Below, piece after piece: positions 9,305-15,791 of a stretch of 64,000 bases of DNA. Location of the stretch: positions 1 through 64,000 of the forward strand of contig NZ_JADPJH010000022.1 of NCBI RefSeq assembly GCF_023073315.1, read 5' to 3'. The notes below the pieces were generated by a model. The model did no database searches. It was not told the DNA's origin and saw only the letters and a list, made by a program, of their open reading frames with translations. The stretch comes from Bradyrhizobium sp. 1. GTDB taxonomy: Bacteria; Pseudomonadota; Alphaproteobacteria; Rhizobiales; Xanthobacteraceae. How positions within the stretch are numbered: the first letter of the stretch is position 1; each line of letters opens with the position of its first letter. Made by a program: the position numbers and the translations under genes.

Positions 9305-9407
9305 CAAATATTGCACTCCGATGCGGCGATCAAGGTGCCGGCTATTGATTTTTATAACGACCCATACAAATATATGTGCGAAACATGGCAATCAGGATTG
9401 TGGCGAC

Positions 9408-10031
9408 ATGGCTCGGAAGAACAGCGAGACGGGTTCGGCGCGCCGCGGACGGCCGCCCGCCTACGACGCAGAGACGGCCCTCAAACGGGCCACGGAGACG
9501 TTCTGGCGGGCCGGCTATTCCGGCACATCCCTGGACAAGGTCGCCGCCGCGACCGGCATGAGCCCACCGAGCCTCTACGCGGTGTTCGGCAACAAGCACG
9601 CGCTCTATCTCGAAGCGCTCGCGCGCTATTGGGAAATGAGCCTTGCCGCCACGCGAGAGGCTCTCGCGGGCGACCATCCCCTGGACCAGGCGCTGATGCT
9701 GGCCTATGAGGCCGCACTGTCCATCTATTTCTCCGGCAAGGGACATGCGCGCGGCTGCTTTGTGGTCGGGACCGCGGTGACCGAAGTCGCGGAAGATGCG
9801 GCAATCCGGAAAAGCGTTGCAACGGGGCTTCGGGCGATTGACGCCGATTTCGAGGCGCGCTTCCGCCGCGCACAAGACAAGGGCGAGCTGAAGCCCGATG
9901 CCGATCCCGCGACACTCGCGATCCTCGCCTCGGCCACGATGCATACCATCGCGATCCGCGCCCGCGCCGGCGCTTCCCGTGCCGACCTCAGCGCAATTGC
10001 CCGCAAAGCGGTGAAAGTGATCTGCGGATGA
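9408..10031 (+). CDS. TetR-family repressor of the EmrAB-like pump
   Basis: This 207-aa protein has an N-terminal HTH of about 60 residues: GRPPAYDAETALKRATETFW, a helix-turn-helix around TSLDKVAAATGMSPPSLYAVFGNKHAL, then an all-helical ligand domain with Cys in ARGCFVVGTA. The GRPP-x-YD start and SLYAVFGNK are typical of the AcrR/ComR-like subgroup. I placed the start at the ATG at 9408; longer reading frames run back into the opposite-strand emrA gene and are not believable. It faces the emrAB-like operon, so it is most likely its local repressor. Confidence 0.85.
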   Translation: MARKNSETGSARRGRPPAYDAETALKRATETFWRAGYSGTSLDKVAAATGMSPPSLYAVFGNKHALYLEALARYWEMSLAATREALAGDHPLDQALMLAYEAALSIYFSGKGHARGCFVVGTAVTEVAEDAAIRKSVATGLRAIDADFEARFRRAQDKGELKPDADPATLAILASATMHTIAIRARAGASRADLSAIARKAVKVICG

Positions 10032-10040
10032 CGGTGAGAT

Positions 10041-10068
10041 CGATGATCTCGCAGAGGGTCGATCATCG
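10041..10068. terminator. Possible hairpin between convergent genes
   Basis: CGATGATC and GATCATCG can pair across a 12-base loop, just after the tetR stop and before the msrA stop on the other strand. No T-run is present, so termination activity is uncertain. Confidence 0.3.
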
Positions 10069-10095
10069 CTCTCCCCGCCACCGCGCAGCGCGGGT

Positions 10096-10611
10096 CTAGC
10101 CTCCCACAGCCGTCGCGCGCCGCGGCAGCTTCCAGTCGGGCCGGATGAAGTGGCAGGTGTAGCCGTCCGGATAGCGTTCGAGATAATCCTGATGCTCCGG
10201 CTCGGCCTCCCAGAACTCAGTTGAAGGCGCCACCTCGGTCACCACCTTGCCGGGCCACAGGCCGGAGGCCTCGACGTCGGCGATGGTGTCTTCGGCGACC
10301 CTCTTCTGCTCGTCGTTGGTATAGAAAATCGCGGAGCGATAGCTGGTGCCCCGGTCATTGCCCTGCCGATTGAGCGTGGTCGGATCGTGGATCTGGAAGA
10401 AGAACTCCAGCATGGTCCGGAAGCTCGTCTTATCGGGATTGAAGACGATCTCGATGGCCTCGGCGTGGCCCTCATGGTTGCGGTAGGTTGCGTTCTTCAC
10501 CGCGCCGCCGGTGTAACCGACGCGGGTGGAGATCACGCCTGGCTGCTTGCGGATCAGATCCTCCATGCCCCAGAAACAGCCTCCGGCCAACACTGCGCGT
10601 TCCGTCGTCAT
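10096..10611 (-). CDS. msrA: Peptide-methionine (S)-S-oxide reductase MsrA
   Basis: This 171-aa enzyme carries the signature GGCFWG with catalytic Cys12, followed by [12 protein letters not shown]. These are diagnostic for MsrA, which reduces the S-epimer of methionine sulfoxide in proteins with thioredoxin. A second cysteine near the C-terminus (GYTCHF) may act as resolving residue. It is the last gene of a leftward run with a cupin and an OsmC protein (gaps of 18 and 21 bases), so it is probably cotranscribed with other oxidant-defence functions. Confidence 0.93.
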   Translation of the reverse strand: MTTERAVLAGGCFWGMEDLIRKQPGVISTRVGYTGGAVKNATYRNHEGHAEAIEIVFNPDKTSFRTMLEFFFQIHDPTTLNRQGNDRGTSYRSAIFYTNDEQKRVAEDTIADVEASGLWPGKVVTEVAPSTEFWEAEPEHQDYLERYPDGYTCHFIRPDWKLPRRATAVGG

Positions 10612-10629
10612 GTGATGTGCTCCATGTGA

Positions 10630-11085
10630 TCAGTCGAGATGCCCGCCGCCCTGCGGCGCAGCTGCATTGAGGCGCGGGTCATCATGATCGTCGCGATAGT
10701 CTAGGCCAAGAGGCCCGATCGCGGAAACCTGTGTGACGTATTCGCCTGATTTCGCCCAGTGAAAATGCCAGGTCTCCCCGGGCAGCACGATCACGCTGCC
10801 CGGCGGATAGGCCTTGACCTTGTCGCCATCAAAACTCTCGCCGAGCCCGATATAGAACACGCCGGACATGACCGTGTAAATTCGGTCCTCCGGATGCTTG
10901 TGCGGCATCAACCTGGTGCCGCCGGGCAACTTCACCCGGACCACGTAAGGTCCGGGCTCACTGGGATGACCGACCATCACGGCGAGCCGCGCGCCCGGCG
11001 GGAAAGCAGGGAACGGCTGCCATGCGATGTCGTCGGGCAAAATCGCCCGGAACCTGTCTTCATCCGGCTGATGTTGGCGAGGCAT
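10630..11085 (-). CDS. Cupin-domain protein
   Basis: The 151-aa product is a single small beta-barrel of the cupin type. The first metal motif is visible around LMPHKHPEDRIYTVMSGVF (two His and a Glu/Asp) and the second around PPGSVIVLPGETWHFHWA. Such proteins are often metal-dependent dioxygenases, isomerases or binding proteins; nothing here fixes the substrate. It sits between msrA and osmC in a leftward run with short gaps, which hints at oxidant or electrophile stress, but that is context only. Confidence 0.75.
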   Translation of the reverse strand: MPRQHQPDEDRFRAILPDDIAWQPFPAFPPGARLAVMVGHPSEPGPYVVRVKLPGGTRLMPHKHPEDRIYTVMSGVFYIGLGESFDGDKVKAYPPGSVIVLPGETWHFHWAKSGEYVTQVSAIGPLGLDYRDDHDDPRLNAAAPQGGGHLD

Positions 11086-11106
11086 GGTACCGCTCCCTGC
11101 GTTTGA

Positions 11107-11529
11107 TCAGGTCAATTTGGCGTCGAGCGTGATCGCGGCGTTGAGCACCTTCGACACCGGACAGTTCTTCTCGGCCTCGCCGGCGATCTTGGCGAAACCA
11201 GCGTCGTCGAGATTCGGCACCTTGGCGCGCAGGGTGAGCGCCGACTTGCTGATCTTGAAGCCCTTGCCTTCCGGCTCGAGGGTCACAGCGGCCTCCGTCG
11301 AGAGTTCGTCCGGCGTGAAACCTGCCATCTGAAGGCCGAAGGCCAGCGCCATGGTAAAGCAGCCGGCATGGGCCGCCGCGATCAACTCCTCGGGATTGGT
11401 GCCCTTCTCGTTCTCGAAGCGGGTCTTGAACGAATAGGGCGTGTCAGCGAGCACGCCGGATTCGCTCGAAATACGGCCAGTGCCATCGCGGCCGGTGCCC
11501 TTCCAGACTGCTGTTGCCTTGCGGATCAT
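11107..11529 (-). CDS. osmC: OsmC-family peroxiredoxin
   Basis: This 140-aa protein fits the OsmC subgroup: start MIRKATAVWKG, redox Cys57 in AAHAGCFTMAL and Cys123 in KNCPVSKVLNAAI. The two cysteines reduce organic hydroperoxides at the dimer interface. I chose the ATG at 11529 because AGGAGAACCAGG directly precedes it and because family members begin here. It lies 108 bases after the crotonase-like gene and 21 bases before the cupin gene, within the leftward stress run. Confidence 0.9.
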   Translation of the reverse strand: MIRKATAVWKGTGRDGTGRISSESGVLADTPYSFKTRFENEKGTNPEELIAAAHAGCFTMALAFGLQMAGFTPDELSTEAAVTLEPEGKGFKISKSALTLRAKVPNLDDAGFAKIAGEAEKNCPVSKVLNAAITLDAKLT

Positions 11530-11637
11530 CCTGGTTCTCCTTGTTTGTTTCAGCACCGGCGCTCGGTACCGAAGGAAAGCGACATTGGCACGACCACCTG
11601 TCACCATTCCAACCGGCCGGACGCCGCAGCAGTTCCG

Positions 11638-12486
11638 TTAGATGCCAACCTGTCCAACGTGGAAGCCGAGCCGGTTCTCGACATCGCCTGAGCGGTGGAA
11701 GCCGCGCGCCATCAGCGCCTTGATCCGGGTCTGGGCGGCGGGACGGCCGAGCGCGGCCAGAAACGCGTCCCACTCCGGCTTGATCTCGTCATCCGGAGGC
11801 AGGCTCGCGACATCGACGAGGCGCTTGGTCTCGGCGATGGCCTGTTTGTCGAACGAGGCGATGCGCATCGCGAGCGCCTCGACGAAGCCGTCGAGCTCCG
11901 CATCCGGCAACGAGCGGTTCACATAGCCGTAACGCTCAGCAAGATCGCCGTGGACGTCGTCGGCGCCGAGCAGCACTTCGAGTGCGCGGCCGCGACCCAT
12001 CAGGCGCGGCAACCGCGCCATCGGCCCGCCGCCGGGCACGAGGCCCGCGCCGACTTCCCATTGCGACAGGATCGCCTTCTCACGGCTTGCGAAACGCATG
12101 TCGCTCGCAAGCGCAAGCTCGCTGCCGACGCCGGTCGCACGGCCCCGGATCGAAGCGATGGAAACAACAGGCGCGCGGCTGAGCCGCACCAGCATGTCGG
12201 GGAGCGCCTGGAGTCCGGTCGGTCCGGGCGGGACTTTCAGCGAGTCCTCCAGCGGCGCGAGGAAATCGTAATGAGTGATGAAGAAGCCTTCGACGGCGCT
12301 GTCGAATACCACAACCTTCACGTCCGGATCGGTCTCGATCTGATTGACGATGTCGTTGAGCTGCGGAAGATGCTTCGGGCCGAAGATGTTGACCGGGGGC
12401 ATGTCGAAGGTGACACGCCAGTAAGACGGCAGGCGACGCTCCAGGTGAATGTCTTCGGTGGTAAAGGTGCGTTCGGGGCGATTCAT
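11638..12486 (-). CDS. Enoyl-CoA hydratase/isomerase (crotonase) family protein
   Basis: The 282-aa product has a crotonase core: an expected strand VKVVVFDSAVEGFFITHYD, then the oxyanion-hole region SIASIRGRATGVGSELALASDMRFAS. A C-terminal helical tail follows. The usual catalytic Glu positions of true hydratases are not clearly conserved, so the reaction is open. The ATG at 12486 is preceded by AGGAG. It follows the epoxide hydrolase gene by 26 bases and is probably cotranscribed with it. Together they could process an electrophilic or lipid-derived compound, which is inference. Confidence 0.8.
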   Translation of the reverse strand: MNRPERTFTTEDIHLERRLPSYWRVTFDMPPVNIFGPKHLPQLNDIVNQIETDPDVKVVVFDSAVEGFFITHYDFLAPLEDSLKVPPGPTGLQALPDMLVRLSRAPVVSIASIRGRATGVGSELALASDMRFASREKAILSQWEVGAGLVPGGGPMARLPRLMGRGRALEVLLGADDVHGDLAERYGYVNRSLPDAELDGFVEALAMRIASFDKQAIAETKRLVDVASLPPDDEIKPEWDAFLAALGRPAAQTRIKALMARGFHRSGDVENRLGFHVGQVGI

Positions 12487-12512
12487 GATTTGGCTCCTGA
12501 TGTGTATTGGTT

Positions 12513-13826
12513 TCAGATCGACTGGCGCAGCGGGCGAAACGCGGTGCGCATTTCCGCGGAGAACAGCCCGGGCTGTTCCCAGGCCGCGAAATGGCCGCCC
12601 TTGTCGAGGCGGTTGTAGTGCATCAGCCTGGGATAGGCCTTTTCGGTCCAGCTGCGCGGCGCGGCGTAGATCTCGTCGGGGAAGACGCTGACGGCGACCG
12701 GGATCTTGATGTTCTTGGGCTCGAAGAACACCAGCTTGTTCTCCCAGTACAGCCGCGCTGACGAGACCGCGGTGTTGGTGAGCCAATAGAGCGCGATGTT
12801 GTCGATCACATCGTCGCGCGACAAGCCTTCGGTCTTACCGTCGAACACCCGCGCGATCATCGCGGCGCTGCGCGCGTCGTGATCGAGCATCCAGGACGCG
12901 AGACCTGCCGGCGAGTCCACGAGGCCATAAAGCGTCTGCGGCCGGTTCGACATCTCGATCGCATAACCGAGACCGTGCTTGTAGAAGTCGTCGAGCTGGT
13001 CGTAAGCAATGCGCTCGTCGGCCGAGAGGTTCGATGGGCGCGTCCCGCCGGGCTGAAGTGCCTTGGCGATGTCATCGGGGACGGTTGCGGGCATATTGGT
13101 GTGAATGCCGAGCAATTCCGGCGGCGCGATCACCGCCATCTGTTCCGTGACAGCATTGCCCCAATCTCCGCCTTGCGCGACGTAGCGATTGTAGCCGAGC
13201 CGCTTCATCAGCACGATCCAGGCGCGCGCGATGCGCTGGGGATCCCAGCCGAGCGATGTCGGCTTGCCGGAGAAGCCGTGGCCCGGAAGCGACGGGATCA
13301 CCAGGTCGAACGCATCGGCGGCTTTGGCGCCGTGCGCGGCCGGATCGGTGAGCGGGCCGACGATCTTCATCTGCTCGATGACCGAGCCGGGCCAGCCATG
13401 CGTGACGATCATCGGGAGTGCGTTCTCGTGACGGGAGCGCACGTGGATGAAGTGGATGTCGACGCCGTCGATCTCGGTGACGAATTGCGGCAAGCTATTC
13501 AGCCGCGCCTCGATCTTGCGCCAGTCATAGTCGTTCTGCCAATAGCGCACGAGTTGCTGCACCGTCGTGAGCTGCACGCCCTGCGACTGGTCGGCGACGA
13601 TCTCGCGATCCGGCCAGCGCGTCGCCGCGAGGCGCCGACGGAGATCGAGCAGATCCTCCTCGGGCACGTTGACATGGAACGGGCGGATCGCGCCGCTCGC
13701 AGCCGCCTTTGCCGGACGCAGCGGCAGCAGGCTCGCGACGCTGGCGGCAACCGCCGTCATCGCGGCCTGGCTCAGCAACTGACGGCGGTCGGGGTTGAGA
13801 ATGTCGGTGCGAGCTTGCGTGGTCAT
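12513..13826 (-). CDS. Epoxide hydrolase with N-terminal EHN domain, exported
   Basis: This 437-aa protein starts with a twin-arginine-like signal (PDRRQLLSQAAMTAV, about residues 12-43). It continues with an EHN lid domain (about 47-155) and an alpha/beta hydrolase fold. Catalytic features are visible: oxyanion motif HGWPG at 143-147, nucleophile Asp221 in QGGDWGN, and a late His in KGGHFAAWEQP. These match epoxide hydrolases that open epoxides to diols through an ester intermediate. Export to the periplasm is unusual but recurrent in the family. It is the first gene of the leftward run and has the repeat cluster at 13928-13959 about 100 bases upstream. Confidence 0.87.
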   Translation of the reverse strand: MTTQARTDILNPDRRQLLSQAAMTAVAASVASLLPLRPAKAAASGAIRPFHVNVPEEDLLDLRRRLAATRWPDREIVADQSQGVQLTTVQQLVRYWQNDYDWRKIEARLNSLPQFVTEIDGVDIHFIHVRSRHENALPMIVTHGWPGSVIEQMKIVGPLTDPAAHGAKAADAFDLVIPSLPGHGFSGKPTSLGWDPQRIARAWIVLMKRLGYNRYVAQGGDWGNAVTEQMAVIAPPELLGIHTNMPATVPDDIAKALQPGGTRPSNLSADERIAYDQLDDFYKHGLGYAIEMSNRPQTLYGLVDSPAGLASWMLDHDARSAAMIARVFDGKTEGLSRDDVIDNIALYWLTNTAVSSARLYWENKLVFFEPKNIKIPVAVSVFPDEIYAAPRSWTEKAYPRLMHYNRLDKGGHFAAWEQPGLFSAEMRTAFRPLRQSI

Positions 13827-13927
13827 GTTGGATCTCCCTTGCTCTGGTCGGTGGTGTTCACCGAATTCGAAATCGAGATGTCGGTTCGTCGTGCAAGGAG
13901 ATTGGCGCAGGCGCTTTCGATTTGCTC

Positions 13928-13959
13928 GTTATGGCTTGTTAGACCGCGTTAGCCGTTGC
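13928..13959 (-). promoter_or_regulatory. Operator A: three MTAAC direct repeats at 10-bp period
   Basis: Read on the minus strand, CTAAC, CTAAC and ATAAC start exactly 10 bases apart (plus-strand GTTAG/GTTAT at 13948, 13938 and 13928). They are preceded by GCAAC two bases before the first repeat (13955-13959). The cluster lies about 100 bases upstream of the epoxide hydrolase start. Four similar sites occur in this region. The phasing suits head-to-tail binding of OmpR-type winged helices. Confidence 0.65.
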
Positions 13960-14072
13960 GAGCCTGCGCGGTTGCGGCAAACGGCCGATGCTCTCGCGAC
14001 GCGCGCGATACGACGCAAAACGGCGCGCGAGGACCAAATCATCGCGCGCCGTAATCGGAGAATGCCGCAACT

Positions 14073-14765
14073 TCAGGACGGCAGAGGTTGACCGGCCTGC
14101 TCGCGCACGATGTAGTCGGCGTACCAGTCGGCCCAATTCTCGTCGTGACCGCCGGTCCGCTTCTCGTGTTCGCCATGCGCTACCGCCGCGCGGCGCAGGG
14201 CCGCGGCGAGATCCGCCGTCGAAGCGAAATTCGTACCGTCGGCCGCGATGCGTCCGGGCAATCGTGTGGTGATTTCCTGGAAGAGCCAGCCATTTCCGTC
14301 GGGATCGCTGAACGAAGCGAATGAGCTATAGCTGCCGCGCTTGGGATCAGCACCGCTCAGGCGAACGCTGCCGAACAGATATGGCTCGTCGGGTCCGGCG
14401 TGAACATCGCCGGCGCCGTGGAAGGGTTCGCTCACCTCGATGCCGCGGTCGAGCAGGTCTTTCCTTGCGGCCTCGATATCGGAGACGATCAAATACAGGC
14501 CGCGCGCCGAGCCGGGCGCTGCGGCCGTGACGTTACTGCCGAAGATCACCGAGCAGGCCGAGCCCGGCGGCGTGAACTGGATCACGCGCCAACCGTCACC
14601 CGCGGCGAAATCGGCGTCCAACCGCCAGCCGAGGCGCGCATAGAACGCCTTGGCGCGGTCGACATCGGACACGGGTATCACGACGATTTCGAGCTTCATA
14701 TCTACGCTACGCGATGTCGAGGGCTTGGCCGCCGCGGCGCCGCGGTCGATCTCGAGTGTAGCCAT
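14073..14765 (-). CDS. VOC (glyoxalase/bleomycin resistance) family protein
   Basis: This 230-aa protein has one vicinal-oxygen-chelate domain: strand KLEIVVIPVSDVDRAKAFYARLGWRLD, then a SDIEAARKDLLDRGIEV segment and the closing strand FSDPDGNGWLFQEI. A C-terminal extension of about 55 residues contains EHEKRTGGHDENWADWYADY, a block that recurs in rhizobial and actinobacterial VOC proteins. The ATG at 14765 has GGGAG before it; the later ATG at 14699 would also give a complete domain. It follows the sensorless kinase gene by 32 bases, so the two are likely one operon. The substrate is unknown. Confidence 0.82.
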   Translation of the reverse strand: MATLEIDRGAAAAKPSTSRSVDMKLEIVVIPVSDVDRAKAFYARLGWRLDADFAAGDGWRVIQFTPPGSACSVIFGSNVTAAAPGSARGLYLIVSDIEAARKDLLDRGIEVSEPFHGAGDVHAGPDEPYLFGSVRLSGADPKRGSYSSFASFSDPDGNGWLFQEITTRLPGRIAADGTNFASTADLAAALRRAAVAHGEHEKRTGGHDENWADWYADYIVREQAGQPLPS

Positions 14766-14797
14766 GTCGAACTCCCGGATTTGAGTTGGGACGATTG

Positions 14798-15466
14798 TCA
14801 CGCAGCGGACGGCATCACGATGGTCACCCGCGTGCCGCCCTGCCCCGCCTCGCCATGCAGCCGTGCGTCGATGCTGCGTGCGAGCCCTTCGAGGATGCGG
14901 CTGCCGGTGCCCTGAAGCGGCGCGGTCGCGCCGATCCCGTTGTCGGCCACCGTGCAGACCCAGACGCCGTCGCGGCGCGCGACGTCGATCCGGATCAGCG
15001 CGCCGTTCTTGTTTGGGAAGGCGTGCTTTGCCGCGTTCGTGACGAGCTCCGTCAGCATCAGCGCGAGCCGATGGCATTGTGATGCCGGCAGCGTGCCGCT
15101 CTCGATTGCGGCCTCGCAGCGGATTCCCGCCGGCTCCAGTACGGCTTCGGAGATCGCGCCGCACAGATTTTCGAAGAAGGCCTCGACGGAGACCATCGAG
15201 GGTTCGTCGTTATCGGACAGGAGCTGATAAAGCCTGCCGAAGGCAACGAGGCGCCGCTCGAACCGGTCTACCGCCAACGAGACGTCTTTGGTGCCTGCGC
15301 GCGTGAAGTCGCGGCGAACTGACGCACCTAGCAGCGTCAGCGTGTTCTTCATGCGGTGGTGGGACTCCCGCAGCACGAGCTCCCAATCACGGGACTGATC
15401 GTCAAGACTGCCGACGAATTGAGAGCGAACGGCACTGCCGTCCGGCATCGAGCCAAGAGCGGACAT
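14798..15466 (-). CDS. Sensorless histidine kinase, HisKA_2/HWE type
   Basis: The 222-aa protein consists almost only of a kinase core. The phosphoacceptor region is ESHHRMKNTLTLLGA (His near 36-37), followed by the N-box LTELVTNAAKHAFPN, a G-box around VADNGIGA and a final GTRVTIVMP strand. No membrane segment, PAS or GAF domain precedes the core, so it must receive its signal from a partner or act as a phosphotransfer helper. The ATG at 15466 is preceded by GGGAGG. It leads an operon with the VOC gene and has operator B about 60 bases upstream. Kinases of this type often feed the alphaproteobacterial general stress response; that link is inferred. Confidence 0.83.
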   Translation of the reverse strand: MSALGSMPDGSAVRSQFVGSLDDQSRDWELVLRESHHRMKNTLTLLGASVRRDFTRAGTKDVSLAVDRFERRLVAFGRLYQLLSDNDEPSMVSVEAFFENLCGAISEAVLEPAGIRCEAAIESGTLPASQCHRLALMLTELVTNAAKHAFPNKNGALIRIDVARRDGVWVCTVADNGIGATAPLQGTGSRILEGLARSIDARLHGEAGQGGTRVTIVMPSAA

Positions 15467-15533
15467 GATAGCCTCCCCGTTGGAATAGGACCTAACTCGG
15501 CAGCATAGTGGATGCGTCGCGCGCGTTTTGCTC

Positions 15534-15558
15534 GTTAGACGTTGCAAGATTCTGTTAT
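15534..15558 (-). promoter_or_regulatory. Operator B: CTAAC/ATAAC repeats, 20 bases apart
   Basis: On the minus strand, ATAAC (15554-15558) and CTAAC (15534-15538) are separated by two 10-bp turns. The middle repeat position is degenerate (CTTGC). GCAAC precedes CTAAC by two bases, as in operators A and C. The site lies 67 bases before the kinase start. Confidence 0.5.
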
Positions 15559-15634
15559 GATCGGCGGCCTCACAGCCAAGCGTCAAAGACTGTCGCCGCG
15601 ACGGTCAAGCCCACTGCCGGATTGTCTCAATGGC

Positions 15635-15670
15635 GTCGTAAACTGTTCGCGTTTAAGCGAAATTTGCGAC
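15635..15670. promoter_or_regulatory. 36-bp imperfect palindrome upstream of STAND regulator 2
   Basis: GTCGTAAA at 15635-15642 and TTTGCGAC at 15663-15670 match as an inverted repeat at 7 of 8 positions. Inside them TTCGC and GCGAA form a perfect inverted repeat around GTTTAA. It sits about 50 bases before the shared promoter element and could bind a dimeric regulator. No copy is seen upstream of the first STAND regulator. Confidence 0.4.
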
Positions 15671-15717
15671 GACTATTCTCAATGCGTGCAGCAACCACCA
15701 CGCGATTTCGCCACTTT

Positions 15718-15751
15718 CGACCAGTTTACTGACGACCTCGTTCTGCTAGAC
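15718..15751 (+). promoter_or_regulatory. Promoter-like element shared with the first STAND regulator
   Basis: CGACCAGTTTACTG, ACGA, CCTCGTTCTG, C, TAGAC aligns to 2644-2677 with 28 of 34 positions identical. It lies 40 bases before a GTG start, against 42 there. Intervening DNA is not conserved, so this block is under selection or recently duplicated with the gene. Confidence 0.6.
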
Positions 15752-15791
15752 AAAAGTGCGGACATCAGCCCTTTCACTGGAGCCATAGGCC

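Larger units (their letters stand above)
15467..15791. other. Intergenic region with operator B, palindrome and shared promoter element
   Basis: No gene is seen. Three things are present: operator B (15534-15558), an inverted repeat GTCGTAAA...TTTGCGAC (15635-15670) containing TTCGC-N6-GCGAA (15646-15661), and the promoter-like element at 15718-15751. It separates the divergent kinase gene and the second STAND regulator. Confidence 0.6.

Noticed and set aside
8994..9407. N-terminal extension of the TetR-family protein
   Set aside because: The extension overlaps the opposite emrA coding region; TetR family proteins start about 15 residues before the HTH.
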